Source: Butyricimonas synergistica DSM 23225
GTDB lineage: Bacteria > Bacteroidota > Bacteroidia > Bacteroidales > Marinifilaceae
NCBI RefSeq assembly: GCF_000379665.1
Contig: NZ_KB903367.1
Span: forward strand, 1-64,000
Direction of reading: 5' to 3'
DNA length: 64,000 nt
Both the position numbers and the translations under genes were made by a program. Below the pieces are notes generated by a model. That model made no database searches. It had not been told where the DNA came from and saw only the letters and a program-made list of their open reading frames with translations. Shown here in pieces: positions 18,001-25,541 of this stretch (the stretch's first letter is position 1; every line of letters starts with the position of its first letter).

Positions 18001-18490
18001 TTTCTATCTTTAATTTGGGTGTGATGCCTGCCACACCCGGTAATCCTTGATCGCCCGTGGCTTGTCCGGCATCCTCCCATGTGCTGCCATTATCCCGTGA
18101 TACCATCCACCTGCCGCTTTCAATTTTGAATCGTGGGGTAATGCCATCTTCTCCTTTTTTCCCGTCTTTCCCGTGATAGATGGTGATCGGTTTGTTTTTC
18201 ATGAACGTGATCGTGTATCCGATGGTGTTGCCTCCTTCCATGATGGGGGTAACTCCCGTGATGTAATCATTTTGCTGCAGCGCGTTGACGATCGTCTGCA
18301 TGGACGAGATGTTCGTGTTCATCTGTGCGCACAACTTTTCGAGGGAGGTGAGCCTCCCGTCTAAATCCGCGATTTGGTCGCGTAACTCACTGTCATCGAA
18401 ATCATCGTTGCATCCCGCGAAAGCAACGCATAGGATCGAGAGCCATATCAAGTGCCGGCACTTGAAAAAACGAGTAAATAAATTCCACAT
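15095..18490 (-). CDS. mosaic surface lipoprotein (DUF4988, collagen-like, BACON-like, BspA LRR)
   Basis: 1131 residues. Lipobox FAGC with Cys27. In order: coiled coil and DUF4988-type segment (about 30-110), three 39-residue repeats of the type ITP.xKIE.G.W..S.DNG..WED.GQATGDQG (about 115-230) joined by collagen-like G-x-x linkers (GKDGKKGEDG, GTPGTPGKDG), a second coiled coil/DUF4988 copy (about 360-440), a BACON-like Ig domain (FTVEYGGGEVTVNF, about 670-750), then BspA-type leucine-rich repeats (SVKMPNTIKTIGSYAF) to about 1070. Expected to be exported and exposed at the cell surface, with adhesin-like character. Single gene with a long, repeat-bearing upstream region. Lower GC than the neighbours after 43 kb. 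Confidence 0.88.
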   Translation of the reverse strand: MWNLFTRFFKCRHLIWLSILCVAFAGCNDDFDDSELRDQIADLDGRLTSLEKLCAQMNTNISSMQTIVNALQQNDYITGVTPIMEGGNTIGYTITFMKNKPITIYHGKDGKKGEDGITPRFKIESGRWMVSRDNGSTWEDAGQATGDQGLPGVAGITPKLKIENGRWLISWDNGASWEDVGQATGDQGQQGAAGITPQFKIEFGNWFVSFDHGTNWSLLGQATGDKGEDGITPVIGIKQDTDGIYYWTLNGTWLLDDNNQKVKAEGTDGASGEGGTPGTPGKDGVTPLLRIENAYWEVSYDNGTTWQTLWRATGPQGEKGEQGIPGKDGDSMFSDVDYTSSNEYVVFTLSDGEQLKIPTWYAFEELRTKCNQMNTNISSLQSIVTALEKNDYVTSITPLMEEGKAIGYTISFSKSPAIVIYHGKDGQDGAPGEEGIPGQDGTTPIIGVQKDSDGIYYWTLNGDWLLDSSSNKIKAQGIDGKDGEDGTPGEDGNDGTPGASGQNGITPQLKIEEGYWYVSYEESVWQKLGPSTAGGDNAFFEDVTEDEDYVHMTLGSGTQISIPKYKPLSITFSVTNNIQVLPNKTYTITYTLNGSDLKTEIKALAQDGFRAVVKSIDHTQGVIEITTPATILNSEVLIFISDGKGYTTMRYINFVEGVMNITTKSFTVEYGGGEVTVNFQSNIDYTVKIPTEAQKWLSISASSRYTEINPYFIRFKVEPNSTTNGPRSAIVNIVDELNTIIETISIHQRGGRTLVIQIPSDKTLEQSITQDIRTIDELIIAGSLTPEDYAFIQTIPNLNSVDLSGITNTEIPERAFYRSKVTSVKMPNTIKTIGSYAFYESKITSLILPYSLERIEDHAFSSIKVKENLIIPETTIFIGESAFSSAFFGYDYNNEPKFNGTLTLGSNLKEIGARAFWGCRLLGDLIIPNSVQKLGESAFEWAMYFSGLLKIGNGLTTIPAKAFSHCHGIKDLSIGENVAGIGDEAFLGLTGCTGNLVIPDKVGTIGLRAFMNGSFTGYLHLGPNVHTIKEDAFVLTHSYNSDGITNEVKAMNFSYIEFNRIAPTDMFISKVRDGEYNSFGCAKPYNDPDNGKYSLTGTFPSVLYIPEDARPNYIMAPGWKYFTIITKTFAQ

Positions 18491-18545
18491 ACAACCATAC
18501 TTTTGTAACCCCGATTCCCTGAAGGTAAATTACTATAAAAGAAAT

Positions 18546-18621
18546 AGCGTGGGAACTCTCAGTTTATCCGTTTTGAGGTATCGCCAAACACCTTTGCAGA
18601 AATAAACAGTCACCCCACGCT
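18546..18621 (-). repeat. palindromic element A of an inverted pair
   Basis: Outer stem agcgtggg / cccacgct and inner stem gtttat / ataaac enclose tggcgat and tcaaaac blocks (minus strand reading). It aligns, on the opposite strand, with element B at 18662-18730, sharing gtttat, ctgca, tggcgat, tcaaaac and ggataaa in the same order. It lies 56 bp before the lipoprotein start codon and so may also form part of its 5' UTR. Confidence 0.6.
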
Positions 18622-18661
18622 AGCCCATTATATAAACAGAATTGTATATATGGCAAGCATG

Positions 18662-18730
18662 AGCGTTTGTACCGTTTATCCTCCTGCATAAAAACTGGCG
18701 ATTTTCAAAACAAGGATAAAACTAAACGCT
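18662..18730 (+). repeat. palindromic element B of an inverted pair
   Basis: Outer stem agcgttt / aaacgct, inner stem tttatcc / ggataaa. It is related to element A in inverted orientation with about 40 bp between, the arrangement of REP/BIME units in other bacteria. From 18731 to 19009 I see no gene and no clear signal in A/T-rich sequence. Confidence 0.55.
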
Positions 18731-19009
18731 TTTCATTAAAATGTCTTCGTTTCGATTTCTCTAAACGACTCACAAATATAAAGAATAATTAGCATTTTAC
18801 AAACACTCACGGGGGTGACCGCATCACAAATTTACAATAAACGTTAGAATAAAAAGAATTTAGGCTAACCTATTTTAGCTTTGCGAAAGGCGAATGTCGA
18901 AATTTGCTTTGATAGAAAGAGCGAGAGGGGTGTTGGAATATATTTGTATTATTGAAAAATGTTATCGAATGTTTAGTAGAAAAAATCTTCTATAGAAAAA
19001 AAATTATAT

Positions 19010-19052
19010 AACCGAAGGGTTGCCGGCAACTTTCGGCAACCCTTCGGTTTTT
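19010..19052. terminator. strong bidirectional terminator after the Rpn gene
   Basis: aaccgaagggttgccg pairs with cggcaacccttcggtt, followed by T residues on the plus strand and A/T-rich sequence on the minus strand. Confidence 0.8.
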
Positions 19053-19089
19053 ACATCATTCGCCACGGTCGGGTGGGCAATTGGGAATA
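19052..19089 (-). pseudogene. 3' remnant related to the 14366 gene
   Basis: Read on the minus strand, ttgcccac..., then cgaatgatgtaaaa, then the hairpin, parallels the last codons, stop codon and terminator of the gene at 14366 (ttgcccac..., cgggatgatgtaaaat, hairpin). About 17 bp are missing relative to that copy. It suggests that the Rpn gene replaced most of a second copy. Confidence 0.4.
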
Positions 19090-20010
19090 TCACAGGTTAT
19101 TAATCTCTTCGATGGTTAGCCCGGTACTTTCCACGATAGTATTAATAGGTATGCCTATTTTTTTTAGATTGCGGGCTACTTCCATAAGACCTTCCGCTCT
19201 TCCCTCGGCTCTTCCTTCCGCCTTTCCTTCCGCCCTTCCCTCGGCTCTACCTTCCGCTCTTCCCTCAATCAATCCTTCCAGCTTTGCCGTGCCTAACACG
19301 TCGTTTTGGATCATGATGGCATCTACATGGCGGTCGTAGGCTTCCCGTTCTGCTTTGTCCATGTTGTAATAGATTAATTTTTGTCGGGCTTCCGCTAATC
19401 CCGGGGCTTGCGTGTCAGGACGGATATGCCCGTTTTTCAGGTAATCGAGCCACTCTTCCAGAGGGGTTACCGCTACCTTGTCAAACTCGTTTAGCCGGAT
19501 GAGAATGTACTCGGGGAATATCTCCGAGGGAAGCCTCCGGGTGATGGTATCTTTTTCTTTCGTTGTGATCTGTAATAAATCTCCGGTGTGTACTCCCACG
19601 AATGAATTTTGTCCGTGATAGAGATAGTCGTCCCCCTTGCCAATGTCAAAATAAAGTATACTGATAGAATACACTTTTTTCACTTCCGAGTAAATATGCC
19701 CTAGCTCGATGTGCTCGGTAATCGCCTTGGCAACCCCGTAAAGGATACGCTCGAGATAGTATAGTTCGCGGGTAACCTGCACCTCGACAATGATAATCTC
19801 GTCCTCGTTGTCGCGTGCCTTGATGTCGACCCGGTTAAACTTGTCATCCTCGTGTCGTTGATTGCTCTCGCTCTCGAGAATCTCTATAATGTGGATCTCT
19901 TTGTTGAGCAACACGGTTAAAAGCCCTTCGAGTACCCCGAAATTCGCTTTGTTCCTGAGTAGACGTTTGATGGCCCAGTCAAATCGTATGTACCTGTCGT
20001 GTAATTCCAT
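19090..20010 (-). CDS. Rpn-family PD-(D/E)XK nuclease/putative transposase
   Basis: 306 residues from MELHDRYIRFDWAIKR at 20010; the frame extends to 20058 but the added residues are not typical. The RFDWAFK-like start, the acidic strand DEIIIVEVQVTRELYYLERILYG (E-x-Q catalytic strand of PD-(D/E)XK) and YSISILYFDIGKGDDYLYHG are standard for Rpn/transposase_31 proteins, which promote recombination in E. coli. Near the C-terminus a tetrapeptide EGRA/EGKA is repeated about seven times before EVARNLKKIGIPINTIVESTGLTIEEI. Flanked by a terminator and a 135-bp palindrome. Confidence 0.9.
   Translation of the reverse strand: MELHDRYIRFDWAIKRLLRNKANFGVLEGLLTVLLNKEIHIIEILESESNQRHEDDKFNRVDIKARDNEDEIIIVEVQVTRELYYLERILYGVAKAITEHIELGHIYSEVKKVYSISILYFDIGKGDDYLYHGQNSFVGVHTGDLLQITTKEKDTITRRLPSEIFPEYILIRLNEFDKVAVTPLEEWLDYLKNGHIRPDTQAPGLAEARQKLIYYNMDKAEREAYDRHVDAIMIQNDVLGTAKLEGLIEGRAEGRAEGRAEGKAEGRAEGRAEGLMEVARNLKKIGIPINTIVESTGLTIEEINNL
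19191..19268 (-). repeat. 12-bp tandem repeat inside the Rpn gene
   Basis: About six to seven units of 12 bp encode E-G-R/K-A. Slippage would add or remove four residues without shifting the frame. Confidence 0.85.
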
Positions 20011-20088
20011 AATGCGAACAATTAGTAATCTCACAAAGTTATTATTTTTTTGGAACATTCACGTTAATCGTGATATTATTCTTGTACA

Positions 20089-20223
20089 CTTCTCTTGCCC
20101 TTCCGGCTGGCACGAGGGGATGAATTGCCGGGCATTTATCCATCATCTATTCCCGAATACAATAGATGATGGATAAATGATCAATAGTTGATCGATAGAT
20201 GTTTGCCGGAAGGGTAAGAGAAG
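20089..20223. repeat. 135-bp nested inverted repeat (MITE-like)
   Basis: Outer arms of 19 bp at 20089-20107 and 20205-20223 match at 18 of 19 positions (cttctcttgcccttccggc). Inside lies a second, perfect 17-bp inverted repeat at 20135-20151 and 20161-20177 with a 9-bp loop. It fills most of the gap between the divergent Rpn and nfeD genes. Either a miniature transposable element or a regulatory cruciform. Confidence 0.7.
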
Positions 20224-20306
20224 GGAAGGAGAAATATTGAATTTTTCAGCGTGATAACGCGTGTATATTTCTCGAAAAAATGTATCTTTAGCAAAAAATA
20301 TTGAAT

Positions 20307-20774
20307 ATGGAGTGGTTCGTGTTATTCATGCTCATCGCGATAGGTTTTGTCCTGTTGATTCTAGAGTTTCTCGTGTTTCCCGGGGTGAATGTAGCCGGGA
20401 TACTTGGCATCGGTTGTGTGGCGGTAGCGATTTACGTGGCTTATTCCACCATGGGCACGACCGTGGGGCATTTTACCTTGCTCGGGACGGCGATTTGCGG
20501 GTTCGGGGTGACGTGGTATGCTTTGCGCTCGAAGACATGGAGGCGGATGCAATTGAATAGCCAGATTGATAGTACCGTGGAAGGTGTCGACGATTCGATC
20601 AAAGAAGGTGATGTCGGGGTGGCGCAAGGGCGTTTGGCTCCGATGGGGAAAGTGCGGATCGGGGATAGCGTGGTGGAAGCGGAATCCCGCTCGGGGTACG
20701 TGGAGGAGAACCGGGAAGTAGTAGTAGTGAAGGTGTATAAAAATAAGATAATTGTTAAATTAAAAACAGAATAA
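20307..20774 (+). CDS. NfeD-like membrane protein
   Basis: 155 residues from ATG at 20307 (the frame also offers TTG at 20301). Three hydrophobic segments (WFVLFMLIAIGFVLLILEF; VAGILGIGCVAVAIYVAY; FTLLGTAICGFGVTWYAL), then a soluble C-terminal OB-like domain (GRLAPMGKVRIGDSVVEAES) typical of NfeD. NfeD proteins pair with flotillin/stomatin-type proteins in membrane microdomains, and floA follows by 3 bp, which supports the call. Confidence 0.9.
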   Translation: MEWFVLFMLIAIGFVLLILEFLVFPGVNVAGILGIGCVAVAIYVAYSTMGTTVGHFTLLGTAICGFGVTWYALRSKTWRRMQLNSQIDSTVEGVDDSIKEGDVGVAQGRLAPMGKVRIGDSVVEAESRSGYVEENREVVVVKVYKNKIIVKLKTE

Positions 20775-20777
20775 AGG

Positions 20778-21764
20778 ATGGATAATAGTTTGTTTTTTCT
20801 GGTAGCGGTCATCGCGGGGGGATTATTCCTGCTTTGGATGATACTCTATTTTATTCCGATCGGATTGTGGTTTCAAGCGTTGGTTTCCGACGTGAAAGTA
20901 TCTTTGTTGCAACTCGTGTTGATGCGTTGGAGAAAAGTGCCTCCTACTATTATCGTGCGAGCCATGATCGAGGGGAAGAAAGCCGGTTTGGAACTTTATC
21001 GCGATCTTCTGGAAGCCCATTATCTGGCAGGTGGTCACGTGGCACAGGTGGTGCACGCCCTCGTGTCGGCTTCTAAAGCGAATATTGATTTGACTTTCCA
21101 GATTGCCACGGCGGTTGACTTGGCTGGTCGTGACGTGTTCGAAGCGGTGCAAATGAGCGTGAACCCGAAAGTGATTAATACTCCTCCCGTTGCCGCGGTG
21201 GCAAAGGACGGAATCCAGTTGATCGCTAAAGCGCGGGTTACCGTGCGGGCGAATATCCGCCAGTTGGTCGGTGGTGCCGGGGAAGAAACTATTTTGGCTC
21301 GTGTGGGCGAGGGAATCGTGTCGTCTATCGGTTCTGCCGGTTCGCACAAGGAAGTGTTGGAGAATCCGGACTCTATTTCTAAGGTGGTGTTGAACAAGGG
21401 ATTGGATTCCGGTACCGCTTTCGAGATTTTGTCTATTGATATCGCCGATATTGACATCGGTAAGAATATCGGGGCCGAGTTGCAAACCGATCAGGCTGAG
21501 GCTGATTTGAAGATCGCCCAGGCAAAAGCCGAGGAGCGTCGTGCGATGGCTGTCGCCACGGAACACGAGATGAAGGCTTTGGCGCAAGAAATGCGCGCCC
21601 GGGTAATCGAGGCGGAAGCCGAGGTGCCTCGTGCTATGGCTGAAGCTTTCCGTAATGGTAATCTCGGTGTTATGGATTACTATAAAATGAAGAATATCGA
21701 GGCGGATACCAGTATGCGTGAGTCTATTGCTAAGCCGAACGATAAAAAGAATACGCAGAAATAA
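20778..21764 (+). CDS. floA: flotillin-like protein FloA
   Basis: 328 residues, one N-terminal membrane anchor ([22 protein letters not shown]), then the SPFH-like/UPF0365 core ([35 protein letters not shown]) and an alanine/glutamate-rich coiled coil ([21 protein letters not shown]). Same size and pattern as FloA/YqfA, a scaffold of functional membrane microdomains. Operon with the NfeD gene. Confidence 0.94.
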   Translation: MDNSLFFLVAVIAGGLFLLWMILYFIPIGLWFQALVSDVKVSLLQLVLMRWRKVPPTIIVRAMIEGKKAGLELYRDLLEAHYLAGGHVAQVVHALVSASKANIDLTFQIATAVDLAGRDVFEAVQMSVNPKVINTPPVAAVAKDGIQLIAKARVTVRANIRQLVGGAGEETILARVGEGIVSSIGSAGSHKEVLENPDSISKVVLNKGLDSGTAFEILSIDIADIDIGKNIGAELQTDQAEADLKIAQAKAEERRAMAVATEHEMKALAQEMRARVIEAEAEVPRAMAEAFRNGNLGVMDYYKMKNIEADTSMRESIAKPNDKKNTQK

Positions 21765-21786
21765 GAGGTAGATTCAGATTTTTATA

Positions 21787-21818
21787 AGAGGTTGTGCCAG
21801 CGTTTTGACACAACCTCT
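21787..21818. terminator. bidirectional terminator between floA and lysA
   Basis: Stem agaggttgtg / cacaacctct, 12-nt loop, followed by a T-rich run on the plus strand. Sits between convergent genes. Confidence 0.8.
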
Positions 21819-21825
21819 TCATTTT

Positions 21826-22977
21826 TTATTCCGAAAAGTAAGAACCTGGTAATTCTCTTAGATTATACCGGGAAGCCATGACCTCGCCGTAGGCTCCACA
21901 GGAGCGGATGGCGAGGAGGTCGCCCCGGCGGGTGGCGGGAAGGTCACGGTCTTTGCCGAAACAGTCGGAGGATTCGCAGATGGGTCCCACGATGTCGTAT
22001 TTCTCGTGCGGTTGTACGGAAGTGAGGTTTTCGATGCGGTGGAATGCCTGGTAAAGGGCGGGACGCAGGAGGTCGTTCATGCCGGCATCGAGTATCACGA
22101 ATTTCTTGTGTTTTCCTTCTTTGACGTACAGGACACGGGAGATTAGAGAGCCGCATTGCCCGACGAGTGAACGTCCGAGTTCAAAGTGCAGCTGTTGCCC
22201 CGGTTGGGCTTCGAAGAAGTCCGCGAACACCTGGAAATAAGAGGCGAAGTCGGGGATCAAGCCGCAGGTGGGACAATCGTAATTGATGCCCAAGCCTCCG
22301 CCGAAGTTGATATGGGGGAGGAGGATACCCTGCTCTTTGAGGCGTGCCTGTATCTCGTTCACTCGCAGGCAAAGTCCCCGGAACACGGTGAGGTCGGTGA
22401 TCTGGGAGCCGATGTGGAAATGCAAGCCGATCAGGTTAATGTTTTCCATGTTCCGGCTGGCAGCAATGGCGTGATCCAAGTCGTAGAGGTAGAACCCGAA
22501 TTTGTTTTCCTCGATCCCGGTCGTGATGTAATGGTGGGTGTGGGCGTCCACGTTCGGGTTTACGCGAAGGGCGACGGATGCTTTCTTGCCTAGTTCCCCG
22601 GCGATGGCGTTGATGACTTCAATTTCCGGTAGGGATTCACAGTTGAAACAGAATATTTCCTGTTTCAGTGCTAGCCGGATTTCTTCGTCGCTTTTGCCCA
22701 CCCCGGCATAGACGATACGATTGGCAGGGAAACCGCATTCCGTGGCTCGGGCAACTTCGTTGCCGCTGACGCAATCTGCCCCGATGCCATAGCCTTGGAT
22801 GATTTCCAGTATTTTCGGGTTGGCATTCGCTTTAATGGCATAGTGCAGGTGAAAGCCATGGTGCTCTGCTTCTTGTGCCGCCACTTGGAGGGTTGCCCGC
22901 AAGAGCGCGGTATCGTAATAATAGAAAGGTGTCTTTAAAGATTGGAATGTTTTGATGGTTTCTATATTCATTTTCAA
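21826..22977 (-). CDS. lysA: diaminopimelate decarboxylase
   Basis: Decarboxylates meso-diaminopimelate to lysine with PLP. 383 residues (MNIETIK at 22971 is an alternative start). PLP lysine in YAIKANANP near 49, HFHIGSQ, the glycine loop NFGGGLGINY, and the substrate-binding CESSDCFGKDR near the C-terminus. It follows lysC by 27 bp on the same strand, so the pair is one transcript under the leader described at 24362-24484. Confidence 0.95.
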   Translation of the reverse strand: MKMNIETIKTFQSLKTPFYYYDTALLRATLQVAAQEAEHHGFHLHYAIKANANPKILEIIQGYGIGADCVSGNEVARATECGFPANRIVYAGVGKSDEEIRLALKQEIFCFNCESLPEIEVINAIAGELGKKASVALRVNPNVDAHTHHYITTGIEENKFGFYLYDLDHAIAASRNMENINLIGLHFHIGSQITDLTVFRGLCLRVNEIQARLKEQGILLPHINFGGGLGINYDCPTCGLIPDFASYFQVFADFFEAQPGQQLHFELGRSLVGQCGSLISRVLYVKEGKHKKFVILDAGMNDLLRPALYQAFHRIENLTSVQPHEKYDIVGPICESSDCFGKDRDLPATRRGDLLAIRSCGAYGEVMASRYNLRELPGSYFSE

Positions 22978-23004
22978 TTTGATTTATAGGCTTAAAGGAC
23001 TCGT

Positions 23005-24324
23005 TTACTCTTCATTCAGCAATCTCTCGCTAAGGGCTTCCAGTGCGCGTTGTTTGTCTTCCTGTTTAACAAGCAGGGAGATGCTGTGTTCGCTTGCCCC
23101 GTACGAGATCATGTGTAGCGGAACGTCTTGCAAGGCGGTGAGGGCTTTGGCTGCTAAGCCGTAGTTGTTGATGGAGCAGTCGCCGACGATGCAGATGATC
23201 GATAAGTTTTCCTCGACTTCGATCGTGCCGTATTTGGTCAGATCTTTCTTGATGTCTTCCAGGTGGCAGGTGTTGTCGATGGTCAGTGAAATAGCGACTT
23301 CCGAGGTGGCGATCATGTCGATCGGGGTTTTCCATGCCTCGAATATCTCGAATACTTTCCGGACAAAACCGTATGCCAAGAGCATATTGCTGGATTTTAC
23401 TTTTATGGCGGTGATACCGTCTTTCGCGGCAACAGCCTTAAAGTTTCGCACGGGGCTTTCCTTGGTGATCAGGGTGCCCTCGTCGTCCGGGTTCATGGTA
23501 TTTTTCATGCGGACAGGGATATTTGCTTTCTTGGCGGGCTGCACGCTGGATGGGTGTAGTATTTTTGCCCCGAAGTAAGCGAGTTCTGCTGCCTCGTCGA
23601 AAGACAGGCTGCGAAGGGGTTTCGTGTTTTTCACGTAACGGGGATCGCTGTTGTGCACGCCGTCGATGTCTGTCCATATCTGGATTTCGTTGGCTTTGAT
23701 GGCAGCACCGATAAGGGCGGCGGAATAGTCGCTTCCCCCTCTTTTCAGGTTGTCGATTTCGCCGTAGGCGTTCCGGCAGATGAATCCCTGGGTGATGATG
23801 ATGCGTTCCGTGGCAGGGTTGGAGAGCAGGCGTTTCAAGTTTTGCTCGATGTAGAAATAATCCGGCTCGCAATCTTTATCAATACGCATGAAATCAAGAG
23901 CGGAGAGTAACGTGGAGGGGATGCCTTGCTCCTGCAAGTAGAAGTGCGTGAGGGTGGTGGAGATGATTTCTCCTTGTGCCACCACGGCTTTTTCTTGCAG
24001 GGGATAAAAATCTTTATTGACGAAGGAACGGAGGTACGTGAAGATCGTTTGCACGAATTCTTGGCCTTTGTGCTTGTAGGCTTCCGTATCATAGAGTTCG
24101 CTGATGGTCATCAGGTAGTCGAGTTCCAGGTTTTGTATCGTGGTCAGGGCTTCCTGGCGATCGTTTCGATACAGGTAATTGGTGATGTCAACCAATGTGT
24201 TGGTAGTTCCTGCCATAGCGGAGAGTACTACGATTTTGGGTTGATCGTTCGAGATGAGTTTTGCTACTTCTTTGATTCGTGGTGCGCTACCGACAGAGGT
24301 GCCTCCAAATTTTAATACATTCAT
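23005..24324 (-). CDS. lysC: aspartate kinase (monofunctional)
   Basis: Phosphorylates aspartate, the entry step to lysine, threonine and methionine. 439 residues from MNVLKFGGTSVGS at 24324; an upstream ATG at 24351 adds nine residues and cannot be excluded. Kinase motifs KFGGTSVG, GGSDYSAALIGAAI, WTDIDGV; two C-terminal ACT domains (ITAIKVKSSNMLLAYGF, SIICIVGDCSINNYG). No homoserine dehydrogenase fusion. First gene of lysC-lysA, preceded by an attenuator-like leader. Confidence 0.94.
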   Translation of the reverse strand: MNVLKFGGTSVGSAPRIKEVAKLISNDQPKIVVLSAMAGTTNTLVDITNYLYRNDRQEALTTIQNLELDYLMTISELYDTEAYKHKGQEFVQTIFTYLRSFVNKDFYPLQEKAVVAQGEIISTTLTHFYLQEQGIPSTLLSALDFMRIDKDCEPDYFYIEQNLKRLLSNPATERIIITQGFICRNAYGEIDNLKRGGSDYSAALIGAAIKANEIQIWTDIDGVHNSDPRYVKNTKPLRSLSFDEAAELAYFGAKILHPSSVQPAKKANIPVRMKNTMNPDDEGTLITKESPVRNFKAVAAKDGITAIKVKSSNMLLAYGFVRKVFEIFEAWKTPIDMIATSEVAISLTIDNTCHLEDIKKDLTKYGTIEVEENLSIICIVGDCSINNYGLAAKALTALQDVPLHMISYGASEHSISLLVKQEDKQRALEALSERLLNEE

Positions 24325-24361
24325 AAGTCTTATTTTAGTTTTATCGTTCATTTTGTCACAT

Positions 24362-24428
24362 AAAAAAAGCCCGTGTATTCACACAGGCTTTTTCGTCAGT
24401 TTTTTTCACAACAGTACGTTAGCCTGCA
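24362..24428 (-). promoter_or_regulatory. attenuator-like leader of lysC-lysA
   Basis: Minus strand, in order: strand 1 and 2 form tgcaaag-gct-ctttgca (about 24424-24440); strand 2 (tgcaggct, 24421-24428) can instead pair with strand 3 (agcctgtg); strands 3 and 4 form the terminator gcctgtgt-gaat-acacgggc followed by seven T (24362-24389). The terminator lies 38 nt before the chosen lysC ATG. This is the geometry of ribosome-controlled attenuation. Confidence 0.6.
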
Positions 24429-24484
24429 AAGAGCCTTTGCATGCACATCATGTGTTTATATTTATTTATACTTTGGTTCATCAT
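24419..24484 (-). CDS. putative leader peptide of lysC-lysA (21 aa)
   Basis: Short ORF of 21 codons whose stop codon lies within strand 2 of the leader structure. Residues 12-15 are Met-Met-Cys-Met, just before the strand-1 sequence, and two Lys codons lie at 8 and 10. A ribosome stalled on the Met/Cys codons would cover strand 1 and favour antitermination; one stalled on the Lys codons probably would not reach. An AATATTTG -7-like box lies near 24509-24516 (one mismatch to consensus). Confidence 0.5.
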   Translation of the reverse strand: MMNQSINKYKHMMCMQRLFAG

Positions 24485-24563
24485 TCTGCTTTTGTGTTTT
24501 TCACGATGCAAATATTGCACAATGAATTTGAAAAAACAAGTGCTTGTTAAGATATTAACGATT

Positions 24564-24600
24564 GAGGGAACGGCGTTAATTTTTTTAACGCCGTTCCCTC
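24564..24600. terminator. perfect 16-bp inverted repeat after prmA
   Basis: gagggaacggcgttaa / ttaacgccgttccctc with a 5-nt loop. T tract after the stem is poor on the minus strand, so it is a terminator or an mRNA-stabilising stem. From 24601 to 24638 lies a short GTTGCAAGTT-type repeat. Confidence 0.65.
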
Positions 24601-24638
24601 AGGTGGCTTCGCCACGTTGCCGGTTGCAAGTTGCAGAG

Positions 24639-25490
24639 TTACAGGTATTGAAAGATAACGGCAGTCCAGTTGTCTTTCACCTTGTGCGATTGGTACGTGA
24701 GTCCCAGGCGTTCTGCTTCGTCCCGTATCATGGGGATATCTTCCGTGTAGAAACCGCTCATGATGAGATAACCTTCCGGGTTCAGTACGTTCACGTAGGC
24801 GTGCATATCGTTGAGCAGTATGTTGCGGTTGATATTTGCCAGGATGATGTCATAACGGTCTTTGCCGTCCAGTAAAGTAGCATCGCCAATCAGGATACGG
24901 ATGTTCCGAACCTTGTTGGTGGCGATGTTTTCCATGGCGTTGTTGTATGCCCAGTCGTCAATGTCGATACCCGTGAGGTCGGTTGCCCCGGCTTGTGCTG
25001 CCATGATGGAAAGGATGCCAGTCCCGCAACCCATGTCGAGTACTTTTTTGCCCGCGAAGCGGGGTTTCATGTCGAGAATGGTTTCCAGCATCAGTGCGGT
25101 GGTGGCGTGGTGTCCGGTTCCGAAACTCATTTTCGGGTCGATGATGATTTCATGCTCGATGCCTTCGATGGTTGGGTGGAAACCAGCTCTCACGAGGATG
25201 CGATCTTGCACGAGTATCGGGGTGAAGTTTTCTTCCCATATTTTATTCCAGTCTTGATTTTCGATTTCGGCTCTCTCCCAGGTTATGGTGTACAAGGATT
25301 GGAAGAAAGTGAGAAGTTCCATTTCTTCAACTTGTTCTGCCTTGAAATCTTTCGAGGGAATGTAGGCTTTGAAACCATCGTCGGAGTACGAGAAACTGTC
25401 ATACCCGAGGTTTCCTAGTTCGGCGATAAGCGCGTCGGCGATGTCCTCCACGTGGGGAGTGATATGGAAAGTAAGTTCTGTATAAAACAT
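24639..25490 (-). CDS. prmA: ribosomal protein L11 methyltransferase
   Basis: 283 residues from MFYTELTFH at 25490; the frame extends upstream but those residues are atypical. SAM-binding motif VLDMGCGTGILSIMAAQAGA near 161-180, acidic strand TGIDIDDWA, and the ANINRNILL motif replacing NPPY, as in PrmA. N-terminal ferredoxin-like substrate domain present. Monocistronic between trpB2 and the lysC leader. Confidence 0.93.
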   Translation of the reverse strand: MFYTELTFHITPHVEDIADALIAELGNLGYDSFSYSDDGFKAYIPSKDFKAEQVEEMELLTFFQSLYTITWERAEIENQDWNKIWEENFTPILVQDRILVRAGFHPTIEGIEHEIIIDPKMSFGTGHHATTALMLETILDMKPRFAGKKVLDMGCGTGILSIMAAQAGATDLTGIDIDDWAYNNAMENIATNKVRNIRILIGDATLLDGKDRYDIILANINRNILLNDMHAYVNVLNPEGYLIMSGFYTEDIPMIRDEAERLGLTYQSHKVKDNWTAVIFQYL

Positions 25491-25541
25491 GCTATCTGAT
25501 TTTTTTTGCAAATGTAGCAAAAAATCAGATAGCTATGCTCT

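Noticed and set aside
18546-18730. Invertible promoter or integron attC sites upstream of the lipoprotein
   Set aside because: The arms are related but not identical inverted repeats, no recombinase gene adjoins, and the core GTTRRRY/RYYYAAC boxes are absent.
24362-24540. Lysine riboswitch before lysC
   Set aside because: The region is too short and lacks the five-helix architecture; the leader ORF and hairpins fit attenuation better.
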